A DNA stretch of 64,000 bases from Streptomyces sp. NBC_00178 (GCF_036206005.1 NZ_CP108143.1:4369501-4433500); one strand, 5' to 3'. Counted from the first letter of the stretch, positions 29,740 through 38,182 are shown. The notes: generated by a model from the letters alone, not told the origin. Numbers and translations: made by a program.

Positions 29740-31266
29740 CTAGCCCGTCACGGCCGCCGTGACCGTCGCGATGAGGGCCAGCGCGGGCTGGGCGATGTCG
29801 GCCGCCCCGGCCAGCAGTTCGCGAAGGCGCTCCGCCCGCAGCCGGAAGGCGCCGGCGTCCGGCTCGCCGGAGAGCGTGGCCAGGTCGTGCACCGCTTGGG
29901 CGGCCTCGTCGCGCTCCGTGTCGGACAGCTCGGCGCTGGAGAGGGTCAGTCCCAGCAACTGCCGCAGGTCGTCGGCACAGGGCGTGGTTCCGTGCTGGTT
30001 CTGGAAGTCCTGGACGACCGTGTCCTTGGGGCGGTTGATGAACGTCGTGTTCTGCCCGTTGAAGTGGAAGTTCTCCGTCATGACGGCCCCCGATGTGCCC
30101 GAAGTGAGAATGACCTTGCAGTTGTTGAGCTGATACCCGGTGTGGGGCGCGGGAGTCCGCCGCAGTGCCGCGCTGATGGCGTGCTGGGCCTCCGCGACCC
30201 GTGCGAACGCCTCCTCGTCCCGGTCGCGGGCGCTGCGCAGCAGCAGGTCGCGCAGCACCGTCGGGCCGTCGCCCACCGCCGCGGCCCGCAGGTCGTCGTA
30301 CTCCAGCCGTCGGTCGTCGCGCGTACCGGGCTGTCCGCCCAGCGCCTCGGCGATGCGGCCGAACAGGGTGCGGAAGTAGCGGGGGGTGGACTCCTCGACG
30401 GGGAAGACGACCTTCTGCTTGCCCCACGGCAGGTCGGCCCGGCCGTTGAACAGGACGAGGCAGGGCAGGAGCGCGGGGTCCACCTTCAGGAGCGAGGCGA
30501 TCCGGTAGGCGCCCTGCGGGTCGTACGGCTGCCAGCGCAGCCACTGCATCGGCGCCAGCACCTGGTAGAGCTCCGGTTCGAGGCGGCTGCGCCAGTAGGC
30601 CCGTGCGTCGGCCCACCGAGTCCGGCGCTCCATCACGAAGACGCGCGTCGAGGGACCGGAGAGCGCGTCGAGGTCCTCGAAGTGGGTACGGACGTACGTC
30701 GCCAGCTCGGTATCGGCGGACGTGTAGAGCAGGACGCCCCACAGCACGCCGCCGCTGTCGGGGGCGCCGCCCTGCATCGCGAACTGCATGCGTTCGAGCA
30801 GGGCGGCGGGATTGGGACTGCGGGCAAGCCTGTACATGCCCTCGGCCGGGCGCTCGATACACAGGACGATCAGATCGCCGTCGCCCAGGCCGTACGCGCC
30901 GAGCGTCGCCCGGGGGTCGAGGCGCTCGTCCGTGGCGGGGTCCGCCAGCCAGGTGCGCAGCACACCGTCGTCCCAGGGGAAGGCCGGCTCGTAGACGCGC
31001 TCGGGCTCGGCCACCCCTCGTCGCCGGGCTTCGCCGAGGGCGTCTGCCAGGCACTGCGCCACGGTGACGGACGGCGCCGCGGACATCTCGAACGCCCGGC
31101 CCAGGACCGCCGCGTGCAGGTCGCGCCACCGGGCCGAGCCGTCCACTGCCGTCCCGGACGCGGCGGCGAAGGACTCCGGTCGGCGCACGCGGCGCGCCGC
31201 CTCGTTTCCGTACGGGCCGTGGAACGCGGAGAAGTCACCCTCGACGACGTCGACCAGCAGACGCAT
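29740..31266 (-). CDS. unrecognised 508-aa protein with possible N-terminal ubiquitin-like (beta-grasp) domain
   Basis: 508 aa from the ATG at 31266, which has GGGGAGG 5 nt upstream; an ATG 22 codons further out has a weaker site. I do not recognise the family. Seen: residues 67-137 run VTVAQCLADAL...LDPRATLGAYGLGDGDLIVL, the pattern of a YukD/ubiquitin-like beta-grasp fold. Residues 175-300 are alpha/beta (LLYTSADTELATYVRTHFEDL; CLVLFNGRADLPWGKQ). Residues 380-430 (NNCKVILTSG...TTFINRPKDTVVQDFQN) look like a beta-rich linker, and the last 80 residues are helical, ending in a hydrophobic ALALIATVTAAVTG. No signal peptide, so probably cytoplasmic. Lies directly upstream of the PIG-L gene. Confidence 0.75.
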   Translation of the reverse strand: MRLLVDVVEGDFSAFHGPYGNEAARRVRRPESFAAASGTAVDGSARWRDLHAAVLGRAFEMSAAPSVTVAQCLADALGEARRRGVAEPERVYEPAFPWDDGVLRTWLADPATDERLDPRATLGAYGLGDGDLIVLCIERPAEGMYRLARSPNPAALLERMQFAMQGGAPDSGGVLWGVLLYTSADTELATYVRTHFEDLDALSGPSTRVFVMERRTRWADARAYWRSRLEPELYQVLAPMQWLRWQPYDPQGAYRIASLLKVDPALLPCLVLFNGRADLPWGKQKVVFPVEESTPRYFRTLFGRIAEALGGQPGTRDDRRLEYDDLRAAAVGDGPTVLRDLLLRSARDRDEEAFARVAEAQHAISAALRRTPAPHTGYQLNNCKVILTSGTSGAVMTENFHFNGQNTTFINRPKDTVVQDFQNQHGTTPCADDLRQLLGLTLSSAELSDTERDEAAQAVHDLATLSGEPDAGAFRLRAERLRELLAGAADIAQPALALIATVTAAVTG

Positions 31267-31676
31267 CCGGCCTCCCCCTCTGCCCTCGCGATCCGCCCCG
31301 GCGGTGACGTGCGGGCCGATCAGTGCCGACATGGAGATCGTCCCTGCCCGGGGAACCGGTGAGTGGGGGTCCCCGAGATCCCTGCCAGTCCATCACAACA
31401 GTGCCACCGAGTGTTCGTTTCACCGTCCTCGATCGCTTACCCGGCATGGAGTTGCGCTGACGCGAATCGATCCGTCATGCCACGCACTCCACCGCGTCCC
31501 CCGCAGCGTGGTCGGTGCCCTGCTGGGCTGCGGGCTGTCACCTGTTCGGGACGGAGCCGTGTGCCTGGTTCCGCGGGGGGATGCACGGTGGTCCGGGTGA
31601 CCGGGTTGCCCGGCGGCCGGGGCTGCTCCGGGCAGTGGCTCAGGACCTGCCGCGTCCGGTTTCGTGAGCGGGTCCG
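31267..31676. other. 410-bp gap, no gene seen
   Basis: Between two minus-strand genes. It should hold the promoter of the 508-aa gene and the 3' end signal of the amidohydrolase gene. I find no convincing ORF, RNA gene or long repeat. Confidence 0.6.
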
Positions 31677-32966
31677 TCAGCGCGCTGATCCGGCGGCGAG
31701 CCGGGTGAGCGTGCCACGACGCCAGACCGCGCGGAGGTTGAGGGTGTCGCTGATGGTGGTGGTGGGGTCGCCGTCCACCAGGAGCAGGTCGGCGCGCAGC
31801 CCCTCGGCGATCCGGCCGCGGTCAGCCAGGCCGAAACGGCGCGCGGGGGTCAGGGTGGCGGCCCGCAGGGCCTGAACCGGCGTGAGGCCGGCCCGGACGA
31901 GGTACTGCAGCTCGTGGTGGACGCCGGCGCCGTGGACCATGCCTCCGAGGAAGGGCAGCGGCATGGGGGCGGCGTCGGTGCCGGCGAGAAGATCGACCCC
32001 GGCGTCGTGCAGCGCCCTGACCGAGGCCAGGACGTCCTCCACCTTGCCCTGGGGGTAGCGGTTGTAGCTGCTGCGCAGGGTCTCGGTCCACGCGGGGTCC
32101 AGACGTGAGCCGACGCGCGGGTCGTCGGCGAGATCCGATCCGGTGATGCCCGTCATCGAGGCGTTCAGGACGACACAGGGGGCGACGAACGCGCCGGAGG
32201 CGGCGATGAGTCCGATGATCTCGTCGGTGTGCGGCTGGTCCATGAAGAGGTGGGCGAGGCCGTCGACGCCTGCTTCGATCGCCATCCGCGTCGCGTCGAC
32301 CGTGAGGGTGTGGGCGATCGCCAGCATCCCGTGCCGGTGCGCCTCGGCGACCCCGGCGTTCAGCGTCGCCTGGTCGAGCATGGGCAGACCGGGGTGCCCC
32401 TCGACGGAGCCGTCGTCGACCATGAACTTGATGTAGTCCGATCCGGCGGCGACGAGCTGCGGAATGTAGCCGACCGCTTCGGCGGGGGTGCTGGAGAACG
32501 GCATCAGCGGAGCCCGGCCGTGACCCCGCTGCGCATCGGGGCCCGATTCTCCGTGGCCCGGTTCCCCCCGGTCCGTCTCTCCGTGGCCGCCCGGCTCGAA
32601 GTCCTCGGGGAGCAGTTCGCTGGGGTGGCCGCCCGGCGGAGTGATGCCGAAACCCGAGGAGCGGACGTCAGCGACGGAGTCGTCGCCGAGCAGGTGCTCG
32701 CGGTTGCCCCTGGTGTACATGCCCTGCATCTCCAGCTCCGTGGTCACACCGAACCGCAGCGCCAGCGCGAGCCCGGCCTCGGAGGTGTGGACGTGGGAGT
32801 CGATCAGACCCGGCAGAAGCGTGGCGCCCGAGGCGTCGACGATGTCCGCCCCGGCGGGCGGCTCGCCGCCGATCGCGGCGATTCGGGTGCCGTCCAACAG
32901 GACGGTGGTCTCTTCACGGACGCGCTCGCCGTCGAACACACGGGCGCCGGTGATGGCCGTAACCAT
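31677..32966 (-). CDS. metal-dependent amidohydrolase (imidazolonepropionase/prolidase-like)
   Basis: 429 aa. N-terminal beta sandwich (ITGARVFDG...), GLIDSHVHT with the HxH metal site, a lysine-bearing DYIKFMVDDG strand, AIAHTLTV and LAHLFMD supplying histidines, and GTDAAPMP supplying the catalytic Asp. Belongs to the amidohydrolases with COG1228-type architecture, which hydrolyse cyclic amides, dipeptides or lactam-like substrates; the substrate cannot be named. A Gly/Asp/Glu/His-rich insertion (about residues 125-150) interrupts the domain. Divergent from a MarR regulator that probably controls it. Confidence 0.85.
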   Translation of the reverse strand: MVTAITGARVFDGERVREETTVLLDGTRIAAIGGEPPAGADIVDASGATLLPGLIDSHVHTSEAGLALALRFGVTTELEMQGMYTRGNREHLLGDDSVADVRSSGFGITPPGGHPSELLPEDFEPGGHGETDRGEPGHGESGPDAQRGHGRAPLMPFSSTPAEAVGYIPQLVAAGSDYIKFMVDDGSVEGHPGLPMLDQATLNAGVAEAHRHGMLAIAHTLTVDATRMAIEAGVDGLAHLFMDQPHTDEIIGLIAASGAFVAPCVVLNASMTGITGSDLADDPRVGSRLDPAWTETLRSSYNRYPQGKVEDVLASVRALHDAGVDLLAGTDAAPMPLPFLGGMVHGAGVHHELQYLVRAGLTPVQALRAATLTPARRFGLADRGRIAEGLRADLLLVDGDPTTTISDTLNLRAVWRRGTLTRLAAGSAR

Positions 32967-33040
32967 GCTGCTCCACCTCTCTTCGCGGGCCCGAGGGCCC
33001 TGCGGCGAACTTCCTCACCGCGTCGGTCAGCTCAATGCTA

Positions 33041-33085
33041 CGCGCAACTCCATGCATGATTGCACGCAACTGCTGTTTGCAAGCT
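33041..33085. promoter_or_regulatory. candidate MarR operator between amidohydrolase and marR genes
   Basis: Two direct CGCAACT copies (33043-33049 and 33065-33071) spaced 22 bp, i.e. two helical turns, plus the inverted element GCAACTGCTGTTTGC. They lie in the 138-bp divergent gap, 20-60 bp from the marR start. Confidence 0.45.
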
Positions 33086-33104
33086 TCTGCGGTAGGGTCG
33101 TGGC

Positions 33105-33608
33105 GTGACGTTCTCCGATGCCTCGAGCCCGCAGGGAGAGGCTTTGCTGGATGCCGTCGGCGCGGCTTTCGCCCGTCTCAGGCGGCGCACCATGCAGGCT
33201 CCCGTCGACCCTCCGGTGGGCCGTAAGGACCTCAAGCGCAATCTGGTCCTCAACCTCGTCGACGAGGCGACCGAGGCGGGCAGGGACATCACGGTCGGCG
33301 GGCTCGCCGATCAGCTGATGGTCGACCCGTCCGTGGCCAGCCGGATGGCGAGCGACTGCATCACCCACGGCTATCTGGTGCGCACGGCCTCGCAACAGGA
33401 CGGCAGGCGCACCGTGCTCAGGCTGACCGAGGACGGCATGGCCCTTCTCGGCCACTTCCGCAGTCAGCAGCGGCAGGCCTTCGAGCACATCACCCGTGAC
33501 TGGCCCGCTTCCGAACGCGTCGAATTCGCGCGCCTGCTCCTCAAGTACGCCGACGCCACGGCCCAACTCCCCACGCCCGGCGGCGAGAACAGCTCCACGG
33601 CGCGGTGA
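33105..33608 (+). CDS. MarR family winged-helix regulator
   Basis: 167 aa from a GTG. The winged helix-turn-helix spans about residues 40-115: GRDITVGGLADQLMVDPSVASRMASDCITHGYLVR is the recognition region and QQDGRRTVLRLTEDG the wing. MarR proteins are dimeric repressors relieved by small ligands. Divergent from the amidohydrolase gene, with repeated CGCAACT sites between, so local control of that hydrolase is the natural inference. Confidence 0.87.
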   Translation: MTFSDASSPQGEALLDAVGAAFARLRRRTMQAPVDPPVGRKDLKRNLVLNLVDEATEAGRDITVGGLADQLMVDPSVASRMASDCITHGYLVRTASQQDGRRTVLRLTEDGMALLGHFRSQQRQAFEHITRDWPASERVEFARLLLKYADATAQLPTPGGENSSTAR

Positions 33609-33752
33609 GTCCGCCGCTCCGGCGGCTCCTGCCACGGGATGTCCGGGGCCGAGCGTCACGTGATCGTCACCGTTCGTTTCGCACTCTTGTGCGCACGCTG
33701 CGCTCTGGCATCAACTGGTCCGAGGAGCCGTGTGGGGGAGTGGAACAGAACA

Positions 33753-34895
33753 GTGAGCAGCAGAACGCCGTCAGGAGAGCCGCCCGAGCGTCCGGACGAG
33801 GGGGGTGCCGTCTCCGACGAACAGTGGGCGGAGCTCGTCCGGCGGGCTGAGAGCGGCGGTGGCGACGCGCCGAAGGAGCCGTCGGCCCGGGCCCGGATGG
33901 TCACCGCGCGCCTGCGCGCGCTGGACGAGGAGGCCGCCGGGGAGCGCCGGGGACGTAAGGACGGCCGGCAGGAGGCCTGGCAACCGGACGGCTGGCGCAC
34001 CGGTCCCGCGTGGCAGGACGGGAGGAGCCGCTCCCGCAAGCGGCGGCGCGTTGCCGGGGTGCTGGGAATCCTGGTCGTCGCCGGGGTCCTGGTGGTCACC
34101 ATGCGGCCGAGCCTGGTGACCGACCGCCTGCCGGGAGCGGACGTATCGGTCGACACCCTGCCCGCCGACGCGCCCGCTCCGGACGGACCCACCCGCGAAG
34201 AACCGTTCCGCGGGTCGCCCGCACTCCGGTGGGCGGACGGTGCAGCCGGGATCGAGATCCCGGCTGCGAAGGCGGTCGGCGGCATGAGCGAGGACCAGGT
34301 CGAGCAGGCGTTGAGGGCGACCAGGCAGCTGCTCGTCGAAGCGAATCTGGACCCGGTGACACTGCGGGGCGACAGGCCCCGGGAGGCGCTTGAACTGCTC
34401 GATCCTCTGCAGAAGGGCGAACGCGACCGGCTCGAACGGTCACTCGACCGGCCCGACGTGGAACACGATCCGCTGATGCTCTTCACCCGGTTCGACCCGG
34501 GCGAGGCGCTGCTGGTGGGAGATGTCGTCAAGACGCGGGGGGAGATGACGTTCGAAGCGGGTGACCCGGGCTCGGTCGAGGTGCACGCCGACTACACCTT
34601 CGTCTACCCGCTGTCGAAGCCGGGCGGCGACGAGATGACGCGCACGATCGTGCGGCGCAGGCTCACGACCGCGCTGCACGACCCGGAGAAGTTCGTGGCG
34701 ACGCCCGGCAAGCTCTCCGTGATCAGCTCGCAGCAGAACGTCGGCAACACCGCCTGCGAGCTGTACGACGGCTTCCTGCACCCGTCCTTCCCGAGTGACC
34801 GGCCGGACCCCTACCGCAAGGGGCCGGACGTGGACCCCTACGACCGCGACGCATGGCAGCCCGAAGGGGCGTGCGGGAAGCTCACGCGTACGTGA
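33753..34895 (+). CDS. single-pass membrane protein of unknown function
   Basis: 380 aa from the GTG at 33753; an in-frame GTG at 33732 with GAGGAG close upstream is an alternative. The first 90 residues are charged and probably cytoplasmic (RARMVTARLRALDEEA), then one membrane helix (VAGVLGILVVAGVLVVTM), then an external domain with DPLMLFTRFDPGEALLVGDVVKTRGEMTF and a two-cysteine C-terminal part (NTACELYDGF...GACGK), likely a disulphide. I recognise this as a conserved streptomycete type but know no function. Confidence 0.75.
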   Translation: MSSRTPSGEPPERPDEGGAVSDEQWAELVRRAESGGGDAPKEPSARARMVTARLRALDEEAAGERRGRKDGRQEAWQPDGWRTGPAWQDGRSRSRKRRRVAGVLGILVVAGVLVVTMRPSLVTDRLPGADVSVDTLPADAPAPDGPTREEPFRGSPALRWADGAAGIEIPAAKAVGGMSEDQVEQALRATRQLLVEANLDPVTLRGDRPREALELLDPLQKGERDRLERSLDRPDVEHDPLMLFTRFDPGEALLVGDVVKTRGEMTFEAGDPGSVEVHADYTFVYPLSKPGGDEMTRTIVRRRLTTALHDPEKFVATPGKLSVISSQQNVGNTACELYDGFLHPSFPSDRPDPYRKGPDVDPYDRDAWQPEGACGKLTRT

Positions 34896-34966
34896 GACGT
34901 GCCCGGGGGACGCGCACGGACCGTCACGCCGTCGCGCGGGCCCGGGGCGCGCACGTCGGCCCACGC

Positions 34967-34998
34967 GGGCCGGGCATCCTGATCAGGATGCCCGGCCC
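34967..34998. terminator. bidirectional terminator
   Basis: Perfect 32-bp palindrome of arms GGGCCGGGCATCCTGA and its complement, between the convergent membrane-protein gene and helix-turn-helix gene. Likely serves both strands. Confidence 0.8.
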
Positions 34999-35017
34999 GG
35001 GGCCTTCGCCGGGCCCG

Positions 35018-36169
35018 TCAGGCCGCCGTGCCCGTCCCGGATCCGCAGTCGCGGCAGTGGCCGGGGAGGCGTGAGCGGAAGGCGCGGTCGCAGCGGTCGC
35101 AGTTCTGCATCGGGATGACGAGCGTGCCGGGGCGGACGGCCACCAGTTCCCGGGCACCGGGCAGCGGAGGCGGCAGCAGGACCGTGATGCGGTGCCGCAG
35201 GAGCTTGGCCGGGTGTTTCAGGGGCACGGGAAGATCCGCGGTGAGCGCGTGCCGGATCGCGTCGGCGTCCGCGTCGCGCTCCAGCCAGGCGATGACCCCC
35301 GGAGCGAGCATCCCGATGTCCCCCTCCGACAGGGTGAGCTGCGGCGCCAGGCGGCGGAGATCCGCCAGGATCGCCCTGGCCGCACGGTGCGGCTCGGGGC
35401 AGGCCGCCTGCGGACGCGGCATCGGGGGAGGGGGCGCCGGCCGTGCGGTGGGTGCCGGTGCGAGCACGGGGGCGGTCGGCGGCACCTCGGCGCACTCGGA
35501 TGCGGTGACCTGGGGAGACTCGGGCGGTGCGGGCGGCGGGGCGTCCGGGGTGAGGGCTTCTGCCAGGAGCACCGGCACGCTCTCCGGCGGTGGTGTCAGC
35601 GGCCCGCCGCGCCCCCCGCTCCCCGGACGTGCGGGCACGAGATCGGCCGGGGGCGCGGGCTCGACCCGCAGCAGGGACTCGCCCTGCCGCGCCGGTGCGC
35701 GGTGGGTTGCGCCGCGGGGCGCCCGGGCGGTGACCGAGGCGGACGCGGTGCCGCGCCTTCCGTCTCCGGGGCGCGGGCGCACGACGGCGGACGGCGCCAC
35801 GGCTCCCGGCTGGTTGTACGACACGGTGCGCGTGCAGATCCGGCCGTTCGGCAGGCGTTCGCGGCTGCGGCGCAGATAGCCGGTGGCTTCCAGCTCCCGC
35901 AGCGCGGCGGCGATGCGGACCTCGCTCTCGGGGAACCGTTCGGCGAGGCGCTTCACGCCGATCCTGGCACCGGCGGGCAGCGACTGGATGTGCACGGCCA
36001 GCCCGATCGCGACCAAGGACAGTGCCCGGTGCTGACTGAGGTGGTTGCCGATCACGGTGAAGGCCGCGGTGTGCCGGACGGTGACGTGGACGACACCGGC
36101 GGACGGCGTGAGGCCCCCGGAGACGGGGGACGGGGCGCACGGGGGCGCGCTAACCTGCTGGGTATCCAT
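35018..36169 (-). CDS. helix-turn-helix protein with proline-rich linker and C-terminal zinc ribbon
   Basis: 383 aa. Residues about 45-110 form a winged helix-turn-helix (ALSLVAIGLAVHIQSLPAGA, RLAERFPESEVRIAAALRELEATGYL). A 150-residue Pro/Ala-rich, probably disordered region follows, then a helical part and a C-terminal CDRC...CRDC zinc ribbon. The layout is common in Streptomyces plasmid- and island-type regulators but the target is unknown. Its upstream region (36170-36376) contains an unusual palindrome and G-run array. Confidence 0.78.
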   Translation of the reverse strand: MDTQQVSAPPCAPSPVSGGLTPSAGVVHVTVRHTAAFTVIGNHLSQHRALSLVAIGLAVHIQSLPAGARIGVKRLAERFPESEVRIAAALRELEATGYLRRSRERLPNGRICTRTVSYNQPGAVAPSAVVRPRPGDGRRGTASASVTARAPRGATHRAPARQGESLLRVEPAPPADLVPARPGSGGRGGPLTPPPESVPVLLAEALTPDAPPPAPPESPQVTASECAEVPPTAPVLAPAPTARPAPPPPMPRPQAACPEPHRAARAILADLRRLAPQLTLSEGDIGMLAPGVIAWLERDADADAIRHALTADLPVPLKHPAKLLRHRITVLLPPPLPGARELVAVRPGTLVIPMQNCDRCDRAFRSRLPGHCRDCGSGTGTAA

Positions 36170-36259
36170 CGGGAAGGTGCTTCTTCCTCGTGGTCAGGCC
36201 CTCGCCCGGGATTCCCGTCCCGGCGGGGGCCGTCGCATGTCTGTGGTTGTCGCGGCGAG

Positions 36260-36321
36260 CATATGACAGCCAACCCATGGCAAATCCAGCCCAGTTGCCA
36301 TATGTCACCCGCGCGGGTGAC
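36260..36321. repeat. nested palindromes upstream of the helix-turn-helix gene
   Basis: CATATG occurs at 36260 and 36299; ATGGCAA (36277-36283) and TTGCCAT (36295-36301) are inverted; and GTCACCCGCGCGGGTGAC (36304-36321) is a perfect 18-bp palindrome. Good operator candidates for an unknown regulator. Confidence 0.6.
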
Positions 36322-36333
36322 CAGGCCGGAGCA

Positions 36334-36361
36334 GGGTCGGGTCGGGTTGGGTTGGGGAGGG
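36334..36361 (+). other. G-quadruplex-capable G-run array
   Basis: Six runs of three or four G, separated by only TC, TC, TT, TT and A. This satisfies the G3+N1-7 pattern with very short loops. On the template side of the upstream region of the minus-strand helix-turn-helix gene. Confidence 0.75.
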
Positions 36362-36376
36362 TTGTTTCCCGAGTCC

Positions 36377-36907
36377 TCAAAAGCTTTTAGCGTCGTGCGC
36401 CGCCGGGACGTGGCCCACCGCCTCGCGGTCCACGAGGTCGCGGTCAACCGGGTCGTGGTCGGCCGCGACCCGGTGCGAGCGGTGCGGAGCGAGGTCCAGT
36501 TCGGCCCAGACCGTCTTGCGCGGCACCGGCCCGCACGTCACGCCCCAGCGATCGGCCAGCGCCTCCACGATCAGCAGACCCCGCCCCGACCCGGCCTCGC
36601 GGGCAGGGGCCCCGGTCCGCGGCAGAGCCTCGCCACGGGCGTCGGTGACCTCGATCCGCAGCCACCCGCCGCACCGGGCGGACACGTCCAGCCGGAAGTC
36701 CCGGCCCGGCACGCGACCATGCCGCACGGCGTTGGACGCCAGCTCCGCCACGATCTGCGCGGCCGACTCCACGGGAAGGCCCCAGGCACCCAGGTGGGCC
36801 ACGGCCAGCAGGCGCGCGAGCCTGGCTCCCCGCCGAGTGGGGGAGAGGAGCACCGAGAAGGCATGGACGGGAGCGGAACGCACGGTTCGGGTGATTTCTC
36901 GACTCAT
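36377..36907 (-). CDS. anti-sigma-type ATP-binding protein (HATPase_c)
   Basis: 176 aa starting MSREITRTVRSAP. GHKL/HATPase fold: QIVAELASNAVRHG is the N box, IEVTDARGEALP the G1-like region, GSGRGLLIVEALADRWG the glycine-rich lid. Such small proteins are anti-sigma or sporulation-type kinases without a receiver. Divergent from the XRE gene next door; this trio (ATPase, helix-turn-helix, DUF397) is the AbaA/WhiJ-like cluster present in many copies in streptomycetes and linked to development and antibiotic control in the copies that were studied. Confidence 0.85.
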   Translation of the reverse strand: MSREITRTVRSAPVHAFSVLLSPTRRGARLARLLAVAHLGAWGLPVESAAQIVAELASNAVRHGRVPGRDFRLDVSARCGGWLRIEVTDARGEALPRTGAPAREAGSGRGLLIVEALADRWGVTCGPVPRKTVWAELDLAPHRSHRVAADHDPVDRDLVDREAVGHVPAAHDAKSF

Positions 36908-37075
36908 GTCACTCAGCGTGTTCGTTTCATGGCTACTCTCGAAAGGGATGGCGCCCGTGCGGAGAGCCCTTGTCCGGCTGCGGCCGTGCGCTGTCCGGCC
37001 TGTACGCCGAGCCGTGGTGGCGGCGGTCGTCGTTGGGCACGGAGGCGCAGGGGCACGACGGAGGCGGACGGGAAA

Positions 37076-37960
37076 ATGAGCGGGGACAGCGGGGCACCGG
37101 CAGGCGTCGGCGAAGCGGGGGACGGCGTGGGCGGTTCGCGTTGGGACGGAGGACTGGAGGACGACTCCGGAGCCGTGATGAAGGCCGTCGGCCGGCAGAT
37201 CAAGCTGTGGCGGGAGGCGGCCGGTCTGCGGCAGTCGGAGCTGGGCGCCGCCATCGGCTACAGCGAGGAGATGGTGTCCTGCGTCGAGCGGGGCAGACGG
37301 GCACCGAAGCCGGAGTTCCTCGACGGCGCGGACAGGATCCTGGGCGCCGAAGGGAAGATCGCGGCGATGCGGGGCGACGTCGCCGAGGCCCGCTATCCCA
37401 AGAAGGTGCGGGACCTGGCCCGGATCGAGCGGGAGGCGGTGGAGCTCGGCGCCTACGGCAACCACAACGTGCACGGCCTTCTCCAGACGGAGGAGTACGC
37501 GCGAGCGCTGTTCGAGATGAGACGGCCGGCCCTCTCGCCGGACGACCTGGACCGCTTCGTCTCCGCCCGGCTGGCCCGCCAGGAGATCTTCACGCGTACG
37601 CCCCTGGTGACGCTCACCTTCGTGCAGGAGGAGGTCACGCTGCGGCGCCCGCTCGGCGGGCGGGCGGTGCTGCGCCGACAGCTCGAACGCCTGTTGGAGG
37701 TAGCGCAGTTGAGGCACGTGGAGTTCCAGGTAATGCCGACGGACCGGGAGGACCACGCGGGGATGGGCGGGCAGCTCCAACTGCTGAGGCTCAAGGACGG
37801 AACAGGGGTCGGGTACTCCGAGGCCCAGCTGACAACCCGCTTGGTGTCCGAGCCGAAAGAGGCCCACCTTCTCGAACTCAGGTATGGAATCATCCGGGCG
37901 CAGGCTCTCAGTCCCCGGGAGTCGCTGGCCTTCGTCGAGAAAGCGCTGGGTGAGACATGA
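37076..37960 (+). CDS. XRE-family helix-turn-helix regulator, WhiJ-like
   Basis: 294 aa from the ATG at 37076. The helix-turn-helix at about residues 36-90 reads MKAVGRQIKLWREAAGLRQSELGAAIGYSEEMVSCVERGRR; the rest is the DUF5753-type sensor domain (VHGLLQTEEYARALFEMRRP...FVQEEVTLRRPLGG...HVEFQVMP). In WhiJ the DUF5753 part is thought to sense a small ligand or the partner DUF397 protein. The frame extends far upstream but the N-terminal extension has no conservation. Overlaps the DUF397 gene by 4 nt (ATGA). Confidence 0.88.
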   Translation: MSGDSGAPAGVGEAGDGVGGSRWDGGLEDDSGAVMKAVGRQIKLWREAAGLRQSELGAAIGYSEEMVSCVERGRRAPKPEFLDGADRILGAEGKIAAMRGDVAEARYPKKVRDLARIEREAVELGAYGNHNVHGLLQTEEYARALFEMRRPALSPDDLDRFVSARLARQEIFTRTPLVTLTFVQEEVTLRRPLGGRAVLRRQLERLLEVAQLRHVEFQVMPTDREDHAGMGGQLQLLRLKDGTGVGYSEAQLTTRLVSEPKEAHLLELRYGIIRAQALSPRESLAFVEKALGET

Positions 37961-38157
37961 GCCTCAGGTCCTCCGGAAAGGCCTCCGCGCCGGAGTGGTT
38001 CAAGAGCAGCTACAGCGGCAGCGACAACAACGACTGTGTCGAGGTGGCCCGGTCCTCCGAAGCCGTCCGCGTGCGCGACTCCAAGGACGTGCCTGGCCCG
38101 GAGATCGGCGTGGGCGCACAGGCATGGAGCCGGTTCGTGGCGTACGCCGCTCGCTGA
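37957..38157 (+). CDS. DUF397 small protein
   Basis: 66 aa beginning MSLRSSGKASAPEWFKSSYS; the SYSGSDNNDCVEVA and VRVRDSKD motifs are the DUF397 core. Translationally coupled to the WhiJ-like gene by an ATGA overlap. DUF397 proteins are almost always paired with such regulators and are proposed to modulate their DNA binding; the partner relation here is inferred from the overlap. Confidence 0.92.
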   Translation: MSLRSSGKASAPEWFKSSYSGSDNNDCVEVARSSEAVRVRDSKDVPGPEIGVGAQAWSRFVAYAAR

Positions 38158-38182
38158 CCCGCCGAGGTTCCGGCCTGCGGCC

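Noticed and set aside
31064..31600. A plus-strand gene opposite the start of the 508-aa gene
   Set aside because: Composition and codon-position bias fit an antisense frame; no ribosome site or family match.
35192..37075. A long N-terminal extension of the WhiJ-like protein upstream of 37076
   Set aside because: The open frame runs through the antisense of two other genes; the family begins at the helix-turn-helix, and the extension has biased composition without conservation.
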